From Rhizobacter sp. (GTDB taxonomy: Bacteria > Pseudomonadota > Gammaproteobacteria > Burkholderiales > Burkholderiaceae_C), in the NCBI GenBank assembly GCA_017986065.1, contig JAGNWJ010000005.1, positions 39,318 through 72,842 of the forward strand: a DNA stretch of 33,525 bases, in the 5' to 3' direction. This document shows, piece by piece, positions 7,838 through 17,082 of this stretch. Within the stretch, counting starts at the first letter, position 1, and every line of letters begins with the position of its first letter. The notes under the pieces were generated by a model that saw only the letters and a list, made by a program, of their open reading frames with translations, ran no database searches and had not been told where the DNA came from. A program made the translations under genes and the position numbers.

Positions 7838-8625
7838 CGACTCCGGCCAGCGCAACGAGAGCACATCGGCTGTCAGGTGCCCGCACGCTGTTCTACAAGG
7901 AGGTGCTGCGATTCCTGAAGGTCAGCTTCCAGACCGTGGCCGCGCCCGTGCTCACCGCCGTGCTGTACCTGATGATCTTCGGCCATGTGCTCGAGGAGAG
8001 CGTGCAGCCGCTCAGCGGCGTGGGCTACACCAGTTTTCTGATCCCGGGCCTGGTGATGATGAGCGTTCTCCAGAACGCATTCGCCAACAGCAGTTCGTCG
8101 CTGACCCAGAGCAAGATCAGCGGCAACCTGGTATTCCTGCTGGTCGCGCCGCTTTCGCCCTGGGCCTGGTTTGTTTCCTATGTGGGGGCCTCGGTCGTGC
8201 GTGGGGTGGCGGTCGGCACTGGCGTGCTGGCTGTCACGGCCTGGTTCGCCCCCTTGCAGCTGGCACAGCCTGCCTGGATCGTCGTTTTCACTCTGCTGGG
8301 TGCGATATTGATGGGTGCCCTGGGCTTGATCGCTGGCCTCTGGGCGGAGAAGTTCGACCAGATCGCTGCCTTCCAGAACTTCCTGATCATGCCGATGACG
8401 TTCCTGGCCGGTGTTTTCTACTCGGTCTCGAGTCTGCCGGCGATCTGGCAGGAGGCGAGTCATCTGAACCCGTTCTTCTACATCGTCGATGGTTTCCGGT
8501 TCGGTTTCTTCGGCGTCAGCGACGTGTCGCCCTGGGTCAGCCTTTGCGTGGCCGGCGCAGGACTTCTGGCGGTGTGCGGCCTGTGCCTGCACTTGCTGCG
8601 AACCGGCTACAAGATACGCCATTGA
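7834..8625 (+). CDS. ABC-2 type transporter permease (YadH-like)
   Basis: The 263-residue membrane protein has about six hydrophobic segments, beginning with VAAPVLTAVLYLMIFG and ending with a helix before the basic C-terminus TGYKIRH. It carries the conserved ABC-2 block (NPFFYIVDGFRFGFFG) and a coupling stretch (RTLFYKEVLRFLK) at the N-terminus. It pairs with the ATPase encoded upstream, and the 4-bp overlap implies translational coupling. Two ATPase-permease dimers would form the inner-membrane exporter. The family includes YadH and drug or polysaccharide exporters; the substrate is not deducible. ibaG and murA follow directly. Confidence 0.9.
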   Translation: MTTPASATRAHRLSGARTLFYKEVLRFLKVSFQTVAAPVLTAVLYLMIFGHVLEESVQPLSGVGYTSFLIPGLVMMSVLQNAFANSSSSLTQSKISGNLVFLLVAPLSPWAWFVSYVGASVVRGVAVGTGVLAVTAWFAPLQLAQPAWIVVFTLLGAILMGALGLIAGLWAEKFDQIAAFQNFLIMPMTFLAGVFYSVSSLPAIWQEASHLNPFFYIVDGFRFGFFGVSDVSPWVSLCVAGAGLLAVCGLCLHLLRTGYKIRH

Positions 8626-8636
8626 GCAGGCTGAGC

Positions 8637-8642
8637 CATAAT
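8637..8642 (+). promoter_or_regulatory. Candidate -10 element for ibaG
   Basis: CATAAT (5 of 6 to consensus) ends 6 nt before the ibaG ATG, and no Shine-Dalgarno lies between. If functional it would give a leaderless ibaG transcript in addition to read-through from the ABC permease gene. No clear -35 box is seen. Confidence 0.3.
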
Positions 8643-8648
8643 TCGCCG

Positions 8649-8918
8649 ATGTCTGACCCCACGCCCAACGACGTGCAGCGCTACATCGCGCAAGGTCTCG
8701 CCTGCGAGCATCTGGAGGTGCTGGGCGACGGCCAGCACTTCTTCGCGACCATCGTCTGTGCCGCATTTGAAGGTGCCAGCCGTGTGGCTCGCCATCAGCT
8801 CGTCTACCGCGCGCTGGGCGACAAGATGCGCGCCGAGATCCATGCGCTGTCGATGAAGACGCTGACGCCCGCCGAGTGGGCCGCCAGCCCCGACAAAACC
8901 CCACTGCCACATCACTGA
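8649..8918 (+). CDS. ibaG: BolA family protein IbaG
   Basis: The 89-residue protein is a BolA-family member with the expected motif order. It opens with VQRYIAQGL, then has a loop with CEHLEVLGDGQHFFATIV, and then SRVARHQLVYRALGDKM carrying the invariant basic/His patch and the RALGD turn. The position immediately before murA matches the ibaG (yrbA) location in many proteobacteria, which separates it from BolA proper. IbaG works with monothiol glutaredoxin in Fe-S/haem handling and has been tied to acid stress and envelope phenotypes in gammaproteobacteria. The C-terminus extends about 10 residues past the core. Confidence 0.85.
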   Translation: MSDPTPNDVQRYIAQGLACEHLEVLGDGQHFFATIVCAAFEGASRVARHQLVYRALGDKMRAEIHALSMKTLTPAEWAASPDKTPLPHH

Positions 8919-8947
8919 AAGCCGCCGCGGCGCTTGCTGCGGCTGTT

Positions 8948-8967
8948 GAACCCGTCCCGGCGGGTTC
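8948..8967. repeat. Inverted repeat (hairpin) between ibaG and murA
   Basis: GAACCCG at 8948-8954 pairs perfectly with CGGGTTC at 8961-8967 around a 6-nt loop. No T-run follows on either strand, so it is not a standard intrinsic terminator. It may stabilise the RNA or weakly attenuate read-through into murA. The 79-nt gap otherwise holds a second GC-rich partial dyad near its start. Confidence 0.35.
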
Positions 8968-8997
8968 GATGGCAGTGCAGGTTTCGCTCCCACGCTC

Positions 8998-10269
8998 ATG
9001 GACAAACTTCTGATACGCGGCGGACGGCCTCTTGAGGGCGAGGTGGTGATCTCGGGCGCCAAGAATGCGGCGCTGCCCGAGTTGTGTGCTGCGTTGCTGA
9101 CTGCCGAGCCGGTGACGCTGACCAACGTGCCGCGCCTTCAGGATGTGAGCACGACGCTCAAGCTCTTGCGCAACATGGGTGCGACGGCCGAGCGCAGTGA
9201 AACGCAGCCCGACGCCGTCACGCTCGACACGTCCACGGTGACCTCGCCCGAAGCGCCGTACGACCTGGTCAAGACGATGCGCGCCTCGATCCTGGTGCTC
9301 GGCCCGCTGCTGGCGCGCTTCGGCGAGGCCACGGTGTCGCTGCCCGGCGGCTGTGCGATCGGCTCGCGGCCGGTGGATCAGCACATCAAGGGATTGCAGG
9401 CGATGGGCGCGCAGATCACTGTCGAGCACGGCTACATCATCGCGAAGACGCCCCGCCTGCAAGGCGCACGCATCACCACCGACATGGTCACCGTGACCGG
9501 CACCGAGAACCTGCTGATGGCCGCGACGCTGGCCGAAGGCGAGACGGTTCTCGAGAACGCGGCGCAGGAGCCCGAGGTGGCGGATCTGGGCGACATGCTG
9601 ATCGCGATGGGTGCCCGCATCGAGGGACACGGAACGCGCCGAATCCGGGTGCACGGCGTCGATCGCCTGCACGGATTGTCCGGGGCTGCCAGCCACCGGA
9701 TCGTTCCCGACCGCATTGAGGCAGGCACTTTCCTTTGTGCGGTCGCTGCGACTGGCGGCGATGTGGTGCTGCGCCGTGCGCGCGCCGACCACCTCGACGC
9801 GGTCATCGACAAATTGCGCGAGGCCGGTGTGACGATCGAGTCGGGCGACGACTGGATCCGGGTGCGCAGCCAGCAGCGGCCGCGGGCCGTGAGTTTCCGC
9901 ACCAGCGAGTACCCGGCGTTTCCGACCGACATGCAGGCGCAGTTCATGGCGCTGAACTGCATCGCCGACGGCACCGCCAAGGTGACCGAGACCATCTTCG
10001 AGAACCGATTCATGCACGTGAATGAACTGGTGCGGCTGGGCGCGCGCATCGACATCGACGGTCACCTGGCGGTTGTGCATGGCGTCCAGAAGTTGTCCGG
10101 TGCGACCGTGATGGCGACGGACCTGCGTGCATCGGCCAGCCTGGTGATCGCCGGCCTCGTGGCGGACGGCCAGACCTGCGTCGATCGCATCTACCACCTC
10201 GACCGCGGCTACGACCGGATGGAAGCCAAGCTGCGCGGCATCGGCGCCGACATCGAGCGCGTTCAATGA
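8998..10269 (+). CDS. murA: UDP-N-acetylglucosamine 1-carboxyvinyltransferase
   Basis: The 423-residue protein transfers enolpyruvate from PEP to UDP-GlcNAc, the first committed cytoplasmic step of peptidoglycan synthesis. The K22-N23 pair in SGAKNAALP and the catalytic loop [14 protein letters not shown] with C119 (the equivalent of the fosfomycin-target Cys115 of E. coli) are present, so the enzyme should be fosfomycin-sensitive. The rest follows the two-domain EPT fold, with the conserved [13 protein letters not shown] block near 304-316 and the terminal [19 protein letters not shown]. Length matches the family (about 420). It is followed after only 10 nt by hisG, a linkage common in beta- and some gammaproteobacteria, so murA and the his genes may share transcripts. 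Confidence 0.97.
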   Translation: MDKLLIRGGRPLEGEVVISGAKNAALPELCAALLTAEPVTLTNVPRLQDVSTTLKLLRNMGATAERSETQPDAVTLDTSTVTSPEAPYDLVKTMRASILVLGPLLARFGEATVSLPGGCAIGSRPVDQHIKGLQAMGAQITVEHGYIIAKTPRLQGARITTDMVTVTGTENLLMAATLAEGETVLENAAQEPEVADLGDMLIAMGARIEGHGTRRIRVHGVDRLHGLSGAASHRIVPDRIEAGTFLCAVAATGGDVVLRRARADHLDAVIDKLREAGVTIESGDDWIRVRSQQRPRAVSFRTSEYPAFPTDMQAQFMALNCIADGTAKVTETIFENRFMHVNELVRLGARIDIDGHLAVVHGVQKLSGATVMATDLRASASLVIAGLVADGQTCVDRIYHLDRGYDRMEAKLRGIGADIERVQ

Positions 10270-10279
10270 GGGCCAACAC

Positions 10280-10918
10280 GTGATCACGCTTGCACTGTCC
10301 AAGGGACGCATCTTCGAGGAGACCCTGCCGCTGCTGCAGGCGGCAGGCATCGAGGTTTCCGAAGATCCGGAAAAGTCGCGCAAGCTCATCATCGGTACCA
10401 ACCGAGCCGACGTGCGTGTCGTTCTGGTTCGTGCCAGCGACGTGCCGACCTATGTGCAGTACGGCGGAGCCGACCTGGGTGTGACCGGCAAGGACACGCT
10501 GTTCGAGCACGGCGGTTCGGGCCTGTACCAGCCCCTCGACCTGAAGATCGCGAAGTGCCGCATGAGCGTGGCCACCCGTGCCGATTTCGACTACGCCAGT
10601 GCGGTGAAGCAGGGTTCGCGCATCCGCGTGGCGACCAAGTACACGCTGATGGCGCAGCAGCACTTCTCCGACAAGGGCGTGCATGTCGACCTGATCAAGC
10701 TCTATGGCTCGATGGAACTGGCTCCGCTGACCGGGCTGGCCGACGCGATCGTCGATCTGGTGTCCAGCGGCAACACCTTGAAGGCCAATCATCTCGTCGA
10801 GGTCGAGGAGATCATGCAGATCTCGGCCCGTCTCGTCGTCAACCAGGCTGCGTTGAAGCTGAAGCGCGAACCGATCCGCGCGATCATCGACGCGTTTGCT
10901 TCCGCGATTCAAAGCTGA
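10280..10918 (+). CDS. hisG: ATP phosphoribosyltransferase, short form (HisG_S)
   Basis: The 212-residue protein catalyses the first step of histidine synthesis, joining PRPP to ATP. Motifs include [16 protein letters not shown] at the N-terminus, the [11 protein letters not shown] block, and the PRPP-binding loop [12 protein letters not shown]. It lacks the C-terminal regulatory ACT-like domain of the long form (about 300 aa). Short HisG enzymes need the HisRS-like regulatory subunit HisZ, which is not in this window. The start is a GTG at 10280, 10 nt after murA; the alanine-leucine-serine-lysine segment that follows fixes this start. hisD begins 11 nt downstream. Confidence 0.96.
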   Translation: MITLALSKGRIFEETLPLLQAAGIEVSEDPEKSRKLIIGTNRADVRVVLVRASDVPTYVQYGGADLGVTGKDTLFEHGGSGLYQPLDLKIAKCRMSVATRADFDYASAVKQGSRIRVATKYTLMAQQHFSDKGVHVDLIKLYGSMELAPLTGLADAIVDLVSSGNTLKANHLVEVEEIMQISARLVVNQAALKLKREPIRAIIDAFASAIQS

Positions 10919-10929
10919 GCTGTTCCACC

Positions 10930-12261
10930 ATGACCGTTCGCATCCGCCACCTCGACACATCCGCAGCAGGCTTCGCCGCCGAGTTCGAGCGTGTTCTGCA
11001 CTGGTCGGCCGAGACCGACGATGCAATCGAGCAGCGGGTGGCCTCCATCCTGGCCGATGTGCAGCTTCGCGGCGATGCAGCGGTGCTCGAGTACACCCGG
11101 CGCTTCGATGGTGTCGAGGCGGAATCGGTGGCCGCGCTGGAGATCGGGCACGACGAGTTGCACGCCGCGCTTGCCGCCATCACGCCGGCCCAGCGCAGCG
11201 CGCTCGAGTTCGCCGCGGATCGGGTGCGCGACTACCACCAGCGCCAGCTCGAAGCCTGTGGCCGCTCATGGTCCTACGTCGATGCAGACGGCACCTTGCT
11301 GGGTCAGAAGGTCACGCCGCTCGACCGGGTCGGCATCTATGTTCCAGGCGGCAAGGCGGCCTATCCGTCCAGCGTGCTGATGAACGCGGTGCCCGCCAAG
11401 GTGGCCGGCGTCGGTGAGATCGTGATGGTCGTTCCCACGCCGCGGGGCGAGAAGAACCTGCTGGTTCTCGCTGCTGCCGCAGTCGCCGGTGCAGACCGTG
11501 TCTTCACGATCGGCGGAGCACAGGCGGTTGCGGCGCTGGCTTACGGCACGGCCACGGTGCCGGCAGTCGACAAGATCACCGGTCCGGGCAACGCCTATGT
11601 CGCGAGTGCCAAGCGCCGTGTGTTCGGCAAGGTCGGCATCGACATGATCGCCGGACCGAGTGAGATCCTGGTGCTGGCCGACGGGAGCACGCCGGCCGAG
11701 TGGGTTGCGATGGACTTGTTCAGCCAGGCCGAGCACGACGAGCTCGCACAGAGCATCCTGCTGTGTCCGGACACGGCCTACATCGAGCGCGTGCAGGCCG
11801 AGATCGATCGCCTGATCGAAGGCATGCCGCGACGCGACGTGATCCGCGCCTCGCTCGAAGGCCGCGGCGCCTTGATCCGCACGCGCAGCATGGAAGAGGC
11901 CTGCGAGATCAGCAACCGCATCGCGCCCGAACACCTCGAGGTCAGCTCGCGAGATCCGCACCGATGGGAGCCGCTGCTGAGGCACGCAGGGGCGATCTTC
12001 CTCGGGGCGTACACCAGCGAGAGTCTGGGCGACTACTGTGCCGGGCCGAACCACGTGCTGCCGACCTCGGGCACGGCGCGCTTCTCGTCGCCGCTGGGGG
12101 TCTACGATTTCCAGAAGCGCAGCAGCCTGATCGAGGTCAGCGAGGCCGGGGCGCAGAAACTCGGTGGCGTTGCTGCCGAACTCGCCTACGGCGAGGGCCT
12201 GCAGGCGCACGCCCAGGCGGCCGAAATGCGCATGAAGCGCCGAAGCGGCGATCCTCGATGA
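10930..12261 (+). CDS. hisD: Histidinol dehydrogenase
   Basis: The 443-residue zinc enzyme oxidises L-histidinol to L-histidine in two NAD-dependent steps, the end of the pathway. Visible blocks are [14 protein letters not shown], the nucleotide-binding stretch [29 protein letters not shown], the ligand block DLFSQAEHD (Gln and His of the zinc site), and the signature [15 protein letters not shown] with the other Asp/His ligands. The ATG at 10930 gives the typical length and starts MTVRIRHLD. Its stop overlaps the hisC start (ATGA), indicating coupled translation. Confidence 0.97.
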   Translation: MTVRIRHLDTSAAGFAAEFERVLHWSAETDDAIEQRVASILADVQLRGDAAVLEYTRRFDGVEAESVAALEIGHDELHAALAAITPAQRSALEFAADRVRDYHQRQLEACGRSWSYVDADGTLLGQKVTPLDRVGIYVPGGKAAYPSSVLMNAVPAKVAGVGEIVMVVPTPRGEKNLLVLAAAAVAGADRVFTIGGAQAVAALAYGTATVPAVDKITGPGNAYVASAKRRVFGKVGIDMIAGPSEILVLADGSTPAEWVAMDLFSQAEHDELAQSILLCPDTAYIERVQAEIDRLIEGMPRRDVIRASLEGRGALIRTRSMEEACEISNRIAPEHLEVSSRDPHRWEPLLRHAGAIFLGAYTSESLGDYCAGPNHVLPTSGTARFSSPLGVYDFQKRSSLIEVSEAGAQKLGGVAAELAYGEGLQAHAQAAEMRMKRRSGDPR

Positions 12262-13355
12262 GCCCTCCGACGACGTCCGACGTGATCCAGCGGCACATCC
12301 GCGGCGATGTGCGGGCGATGCACGCCTACGCGGTGCAGCCGAGCGACGGACTGGTGAAGCTCGATGCGATGGAGAACCCGTTTCGCTTGCCCGAACCGCT
12401 GCGCGCGGCACTTGGCGCGCGTCTGGCCGAGGTCGCGATCAATCGCTATCCGGGCAGTCGAAACAACGATCTTCGTTGTGCACTTGCGCAGTACGCCGGC
12501 TTGCCCGAGGGCTTCGACCTGATCCTCGGCAACGGATCTGACGAACTGATCTCGATGCTGAGTCTGGCGTGCGCAACCCCGGGAGCCAGCGCGCTTGCCC
12601 CGGTGCCAGGTTTCGTGATGTACGACGTGTCGGCGAGGCTGCAGGGCTTGCGCTCGATCAGTGTGCCGCTGACGCCCGACTTCGAACTCGACGAGTCGGC
12701 GATGCTTGCCGCCATGCAGCAGCATCAGCCCGCGATCGTCTACATCGCCTACCCGAACAACCCGACGGCGAACCTCTTCGATGACGCGATCATCGAGCGC
12801 GTCATCGAGGCCGCGCCAGGCCTGGTCGTGATCGACGAGGCTTATCAGCCGTTCGCATCGCGCAGCTACATCGACCGCGTGGCTCGCCATGGTCATGTGC
12901 TGATCATGCGCACGCTGAGCAAGTTCGGGCTGGCGGGGGTGCGGCTCGGTTACCTGATGGGCCCCAAGGCACTGATCGCCGAGATCGACAAGGTGAGGCC
13001 GCCCTACAACGTCAGCGTGCTCAACTGCGAGACCGCGATGTTCGCGCTGGAGCACGCGGACGAGTTCGACCGGCAGGCTGCGGTGCTGCGCAGCGAGCGA
13101 TCGCGGCTGACTTCGGCACTGCACGCCTTGCCCGGTGTGCATCCCTATCCGAGCGAAGCCAACATGATCCTGACTCGCGTGGGCGATGCGACGGCGCTGT
13201 TCGGTGCACTCAAGAATCGCGGCGTGCTCGTCAAGAATGTCTCGAATCTGCACCCCCTGCTGGCCGATTGCCTGCGCCTCACGGTCGGCACGCCGGAAGA
13301 GAATGACATCCTGTTATCCGCCTTGAAGTCCTCCCTTGAAGCGAGTCCGCGATGA
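12258..13355 (+). CDS. hisC: Histidinol-phosphate aminotransferase
   Basis: The 365-residue PLP enzyme converts imidazole acetol phosphate to histidinol phosphate. It is a fold-type I aminotransferase: LDAMENPF near the N-terminus, NGSDELI, the YPNNPTAN loop, VIDEAY with the PLP-contacting Asp and Tyr, and the lysine block [14 protein letters not shown] with K222 as the Schiff-base lysine. The conserved late Arg lies in the NCLRLTVGT-type segment ([11 protein letters not shown]), which binds the phosphate or carboxylate. It overlaps hisD upstream and hisB downstream by 4 bp each, so the three are a translationally coupled trio. Confidence 0.97.
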   Translation: MSPPTTSDVIQRHIRGDVRAMHAYAVQPSDGLVKLDAMENPFRLPEPLRAALGARLAEVAINRYPGSRNNDLRCALAQYAGLPEGFDLILGNGSDELISMLSLACATPGASALAPVPGFVMYDVSARLQGLRSISVPLTPDFELDESAMLAAMQQHQPAIVYIAYPNNPTANLFDDAIIERVIEAAPGLVVIDEAYQPFASRSYIDRVARHGHVLIMRTLSKFGLAGVRLGYLMGPKALIAEIDKVRPPYNVSVLNCETAMFALEHADEFDRQAAVLRSERSRLTSALHALPGVHPYPSEANMILTRVGDATALFGALKNRGVLVKNVSNLHPLLADCLRLTVGTPEENDILLSALKSSLEASPR

Positions 13356-13972
13356 GCCCAGACACCACAGCCCCGGCCTTGTCACACCGCCGCGCGGAAG
13401 TGGCGCGCAATACCGCTGAAACGCAGATTCGCGTTCGCCTCGACCTCGACGGCACCGGCGTGGGGCAGCTCGCCACCGGCATCGGATTCCTCGATCACAT
13501 GCTCGACCAGATCGCGCGTCATGGCCTGATCGATCTGAACGTCGAGGCGGTGGGTGATCTCCACATCGATGGCCACCACACCGTGGAGGACATCGGCATC
13601 ACGCTGGGCCAGGCGGTGGCGACGGCGGTCGGCGACAAGCGCGGCCTGCGCCGCTACGGGCATGCCTACGTGCCGCTCGACGAGGCGCTGTCGCGAGTCG
13701 TGATCGATTTTTCCGGTCGTCCCGGCCTGCACATGCGCGTCGACTTCAAGAGCGGCATGATCGGTGCGCTCGACACGCAACTGGTCTACGAGTTCTTCCA
13801 GGGCTTCGTCAACCACGCCGGCGTCAGCCTGCACATCGACAACCTGCACGGCGACAACGCGCACCATCAATGCGAGACGATCTTCAAGGCGTTTGCACGT
13901 GCGATGCGCATGGCTCTGGAGATTGACCCGCGCATGGGCAACGTGATTCCGTCGACCAAAGGCAGTCTCTGA
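13352..13972 (+). CDS. hisB: Imidazoleglycerol-phosphate dehydratase (monofunctional)
   Basis: The 206-residue protein is the stand-alone dehydratase, not the fused phosphatase-dehydratase of enteric bacteria; histidinol-phosphatase must be encoded elsewhere. Manganese-binding histidine motifs typical of IGPD are present: [19 protein letters not shown] and GDNAHHQCE. The enzyme dehydrates imidazole glycerol phosphate to imidazole acetol phosphate, the substrate of the HisC encoded just upstream. ATG 13352 overlaps the hisC stop (ATGA). hisH begins 2 nt after its TGA. Some related bacteria carry a marC-type membrane gene at this point; it is absent here. Confidence 0.97.
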   Translation: MSPDTTAPALSHRRAEVARNTAETQIRVRLDLDGTGVGQLATGIGFLDHMLDQIARHGLIDLNVEAVGDLHIDGHHTVEDIGITLGQAVATAVGDKRGLRRYGHAYVPLDEALSRVVIDFSGRPGLHMRVDFKSGMIGALDTQLVYEFFQGFVNHAGVSLHIDNLHGDNAHHQCETIFKAFARAMRMALEIDPRMGNVIPSTKGSL

Positions 13973-13974
13973 TC

Positions 13975-14634
13975 ATGGGGAAAACGGTTGCCGTGGTCGA
14001 CTACGGCATGGGCAACCTGCGCTCGGTGTCGCAGGCCGTGATGCACGTAGCGCAGGGTTCGGGTTTCGAGGTGCTGGTGACAGCCGACCCCGATGTCGTT
14101 TACGCCGCTGAGCGCGTCGTGCTGCCGGGGCAGGGTGCGATGCCCGACTGCATGCGCGAGTTGCGCGATTCCGGCTTGAAGGAGGCCGTGCTGGATGCAG
14201 CAGCCCGCAAGCCGCTGCTCGGTGTGTGTGTCGGCATGCAGATGCTGCTTTCGCACAGCGAGGAAGGTCCGCCGGGCGAGGGCACGGCGGGGCTCGGGCT
14301 GATGCAGGGTGATGTGATCCGGTTCCGGCTCGACGGGCAGCTGCAGCCTGACGGCAGCCGCTACAAGGTGCCTCAGATGGGCTGGAACCAGGTGATCCAG
14401 GTCCGCCCGCACCCACTCTGGGCTGGCGTGCCCGACGGGGCGAGCTTCTACTTCGTGCACAGCTTCTACGCGCGTCCCGCAGATCGTGCCCACAGCATCG
14501 GCGAAACCGACTACGGGCAGCGCTTTACCTGCGCTCTGGGGCGGGATAATATTTTTGCGACGCAATTCCACCCGGAAAAGAGCGCCCTGCATGGTTTGGC
14601 TGTCTACCGAAATTTCCTCCATTGGAATCCATGA
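13975..14634 (+). CDS. hisH: Imidazole glycerol phosphate synthase, glutamine amidotransferase subunit
   Basis: The 219-residue class I amidotransferase hydrolyses glutamine and passes ammonia to HisF. The catalytic triad is readable: C85 in the nucleophile elbow GVCVGMQ, and H199 with E201 in QFHPEKS. The N-terminus [14 protein letters not shown] is diagnostic for HisH. The partner HisF is encoded two genes downstream, after hisA. Its stop codon is embedded in an ATGA that opens a 24-codon reading frame (14631-14705). A 99-nt gap, AT-richer than its surroundings, separates it from hisA. Confidence 0.97.
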   Translation: MGKTVAVVDYGMGNLRSVSQAVMHVAQGSGFEVLVTADPDVVYAAERVVLPGQGAMPDCMRELRDSGLKEAVLDAAARKPLLGVCVGMQMLLSHSEEGPPGEGTAGLGLMQGDVIRFRLDGQLQPDGSRYKVPQMGWNQVIQVRPHPLWAGVPDGASFYFVHSFYARPADRAHSIGETDYGQRFTCALGRDNIFATQFHPEKSALHGLAVYRNFLHWNP

Positions 14635-14705
14635 GCGCCGATATCAGGCACTCTTCAGGGGTTGTCCCCTTCAACCGGCTGCAGTCATCGCTGCCTCCGA
14701 AATAA
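14631..14705 (+). CDS. Possible small ORF (24 codons) overlapping the hisH stop
   Basis: ATG at 14631 overlaps the hisH TGA as ATGA, the same coupling used by hisD/hisC and hisC/hisB, and the frame stays open for 24 codons to TAA at 14703-14705. The peptide begins [10 protein letters not shown] and is hydrophilic with one histidine, so it is not a his leader peptide. Within it lies a small hairpin (AGGGG/CCCCT, loop TTGT). The overlap may be accidental, since a stop preceded by CCA always makes ATGA. No function is claimed. Confidence 0.2.
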   Translation: MSADIRHSSGVVPFNRLQSSLPPK

Positions 14706-14733
14706 TCTGTTTTTTCAACTGTTCGCCCCGGCC

Positions 14734-15477
14734 ATGCTGCTGATTCCCGCGATCGACCTCAAAGACGGCAAATGTGTGCGCTTGAAGCAAGGCGACATGA
14801 ACGACTCGACGACGTTCGGGGAGGATCCGGCTGCGATGGCGCGGCGCTGGGTCGACGCCGGTGCGCGGCGACTGCATCTGGTCGACCTGAACGGTGCCTT
14901 TGCAGGAAAGCCGGTCAACGAATCGGCCATCAAGGCCATCCTCGCCGAGGTGGGCGACGAGATTCCGGTGCAACTCGGTGGCGGCATCCGTGATCTCGAC
15001 ACGATCGAGCGCTACCTCGACGACGGCCTGAGCTTCATCATCATCGGCACGGCAGCGGTCAAGAACCCCGGCTTCCTCCGAGATGCGTGCAGCGCCTTCG
15101 GAGGTCACATCATCGTCGGCCTTGACGCGAAGGACGGCAAGGTCGCGACCGACGGATGGAGCAAGCTCACGGGCCACGAGGTCGTCGATCTGGCGAAGAA
15201 GTTCGAGGACTACGGCGTCGAAGGCGTGATCTACACCGACATCGGCCGCGACGGCATGCTCAGCGGCATCAACATCGAAGCGACGGTCAAGCTGGCGCAG
15301 GCGTTGACCATCCCGGTCATCGCTTCGGGCGGTCTGAGCAACCTGGCCGATATCGATCGCCTGTGCGCGGTCGAGTTCGAAGGCATTGATGGCGTGATCT
15401 GCGGGCGGGCGATCTACTCGGGTGACCTGGATTTCGCTGCGGCCCAGACGCGAGCTGACGAGCTGAGCGGGACCTGA
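14734..15477 (+). CDS. hisA: Phosphoribosylformimino-5-aminoimidazole carboxamide ribotide isomerase (ProFAR isomerase)
   Basis: The 247-residue TIM barrel opens the ribose ring of ProFAR to give PRFAR, the substrate of HisF/HisH. The start at ATG 14734 gives the diagnostic [16 protein letters not shown] with the catalytic Asp D8. The second half repeats the pattern (VGLDAKDGK with D131, then [12 protein letters not shown]), reflecting the internal duplication shared with HisF. Phosphate-binding glycines are in the QLGGGIRD and ASGGLSNL loops. It is separated from hisH by 99 nt and from hisF by 52 nt. The upstream gap contains T-rich sequence and an AATAAT stretch that could be an internal promoter, but this is weak. 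Confidence 0.97.
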   Translation: MLLIPAIDLKDGKCVRLKQGDMNDSTTFGEDPAAMARRWVDAGARRLHLVDLNGAFAGKPVNESAIKAILAEVGDEIPVQLGGGIRDLDTIERYLDDGLSFIIIGTAAVKNPGFLRDACSAFGGHIIVGLDAKDGKVATDGWSKLTGHEVVDLAKKFEDYGVEGVIYTDIGRDGMLSGINIEATVKLAQALTIPVIASGGLSNLADIDRLCAVEFEGIDGVICGRAIYSGDLDFAAAQTRADELSGT

Positions 15478-15529
15478 CCCCGCACCTTTCACCCTCTCGA
15501 CGCCCTGCGATGGCAGCTGGCGACCGCAC

Positions 15530-16309
15530 ATGCTTTGCAAGCGCATCATCCCCTGCCTCGACGTGACCGGCGGTCGTGTCGTCAAAGGCGTCAACTTCGT
15601 CGAATTGCGTGACGCCGGGGATCCGGTGGAGATCGCTGCGCGCTACAACGACCAGGGTGCCGACGAACTGACCTTCCTCGACATCACCGCCACCAGCGAC
15701 GGCCGTGATCTGATCCTGCACATCATCGAGGCGGTGGCCTCGCAGGTGTTCATCCCGCTGACGGTCGGAGGCGGGGTGCGTTCGGTCGAGGATGTGCGTC
15801 GCCTGCTCAACGCGGGGGCCGACAAGGTCAGCTTCAATTCAGCCGCGGTCGCGAATCCTCAACTCATTCGCGACGCATCAGGTCGGTATGGCGCGCAATG
15901 CATCGTCGTGGCGATCGACGCGAAGCGTCGGGTCGGTGATGACCTGACCCTGCGAGGCCCGGGGTGGGACGTCTACACCCATGGTGGCCGCAAGAACACC
16001 GGTCTCGATGCGGTCGACTGGGCGGCGCAGATGACCGAGCATGGCGCCGGCGAGATCCTGCTGACAAGCATGGATCGCGACGGCACGAAATCCGGATTCG
16101 ACCTGCCACTGACGCGAGCGGTCAGCGACAGGGTCGAGGTTCCCGTCATCGCCTCCGGCGGCGTCGGCGCGCTGGAGCACCTGTCCGAGGGCATACGCGT
16201 CGGTGGTGCCGACGCGGTGCTGGCAGCCAGCATCTTCCATTACGGCGAGTTCACTGTCGGCCAGGCGAAGGCGCTGATGGCGCGTGACGGCATTCCGGTG
16301 CGGCTGTGA
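15530..16309 (+). CDS. hisF: Imidazole glycerol phosphate synthase, cyclase subunit
   Basis: The 259-residue TIM barrel condenses PRFAR with ammonia from HisH into imidazole glycerol phosphate and AICAR. The catalytic aspartates are D11 (RIIPCLDV) and D130 (VAIDAKRR). Phosphate-binding loops TVGGGVRS and ASGGVGAL are both present, as is the [10 protein letters not shown] loop. The length matches the family. This is the last his gene here: hisI and hisE, which usually follow hisF in Burkholderiales, are absent. The stop codon TGA instead overlaps the start of rsmD. Confidence 0.97.
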   Translation: MLCKRIIPCLDVTGGRVVKGVNFVELRDAGDPVEIAARYNDQGADELTFLDITATSDGRDLILHIIEAVASQVFIPLTVGGGVRSVEDVRRLLNAGADKVSFNSAAVANPQLIRDASGRYGAQCIVVAIDAKRRVGDDLTLRGPGWDVYTHGGRKNTGLDAVDWAAQMTEHGAGEILLTSMDRDGTKSGFDLPLTRAVSDRVEVPVIASGGVGALEHLSEGIRVGGADAVLAASIFHYGEFTVGQAKALMARDGIPVRL

Positions 16310-17070
16310 TGGCGTCGATCATCAGCAAATCGGTGCCCAAGCCGAAAGCTGCCGCCAAGGTTGCCGCGAAAGCCGACCCAAAGGCCAGCCTCCGGTTTGG
16401 CAGTCGTGCCTACACCGAGCCGCCTTCCGTCAAGAAGGCGCGCAAGAAGGCGGTGGGCAAGCCGCCGGTCGCGCCCGATACGGCATCGCTGCCCCGCGAG
16501 GTCCGCATCATCGGCGGCGTGTGGAAACGCAGCAAACTGCCCGTCAGCCTGTTGCCCGGCCTGCGGCCCACGCCGGATCGCGTCCGCGAGACGCTTTTCA
16601 ACTGGCTGGGGGCCGATCTGAGCGGGTGGCGCTGTCTCGATGCCTTTGGCGGCAGCGGTGCGCTTGGCTTCGAGGCCGCCTCGCGCGGCGCTGCGTCCGT
16701 GGTGATGCTCGAGCGCGAACAGAGGCAGGTGCGCAGTCTGTGTGAATCGAAGCTGCGCCTGAAGGCCGACATGCTGCGCATCGAAGCCACCGACGCGTTG
16801 TCGTGGATGCGCCGTTGCGTGCCCGATTCATTCGAACTGGTGTTCATCGACCCGCCCTTCGGCAGCGATCTGCTGGGCCCGGCCCTCGCTGCGGCTGCTC
16901 GCCTGGTTGTTCCGCAGGGTTACATCTACCTTGAAGCAGCGCACGCCTACAGCGGGGAGGAAGTCGCACCGATCGGCCTGACGGTGCACCGACATTTCCG
17001 AGCCGGCCTGGTCCATGCGCACCTGCTGCAGCGTGCCGCGGCTGACTACACTGCGGCCATCACCGCGTGA
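16309..17070 (+). CDS. rsmD: 16S rRNA (guanine(966)-N(2))-methyltransferase, with long basic N-terminal extension
   Basis: The 253-residue protein contains a complete RsmD core from about residue 63: REVRIIGGVWKR, the GLRPTPDRVRETLFNW block, the SAM-binding motif DAFGGSGALG, and catalytic DPPF at 181-184. It would methylate G966 of 16S rRNA during small-subunit assembly. The first 62 residues are Lys/Ala/Pro-rich, look disordered and are absent from typical 190-200-residue RsmD proteins. The ATG at 16309 overlaps the hisF stop (TGATG); a GTG at 16306 lies just upstream, and an internal GTG at 16453 would give a near-standard length. coaD follows after 12 nt, a common rsmD-coaD pairing. Confidence 0.93.
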   Translation: MASIISKSVPKPKAAAKVAAKADPKASLRFGSRAYTEPPSVKKARKKAVGKPPVAPDTASLPREVRIIGGVWKRSKLPVSLLPGLRPTPDRVRETLFNWLGADLSGWRCLDAFGGSGALGFEAASRGAASVVMLEREQRQVRSLCESKLRLKADMLRIEATDALSWMRRCVPDSFELVFIDPPFGSDLLGPALAAAARLVVPQGYIYLEAAHAYSGEEVAPIGLTVHRHFRAGLVHAHLLQRAAADYTAAITA

Positions 17071-17082
17071 CAGGGGGATCGA

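Noticed and set aside
10270-10279. A histidine-rich leader peptide or attenuator before hisG
   Set aside because: Only 10 nt separate murA from hisG, leaving no room for a leader peptide or a terminator.
7873-10401. An 842-codon minus-strand open frame across the ABC permease, ibaG and murA
   Set aside because: Antisense shadow: it spans three clear plus-strand genes plus their gaps and has shadow-like composition (His, Arg, Gln) without recognisable motifs.
16309-16452. Separate small basic protein between hisF and rsmD
   Set aside because: The frame is continuous with the RsmD core without a stop, so it is treated as an N-terminal extension.
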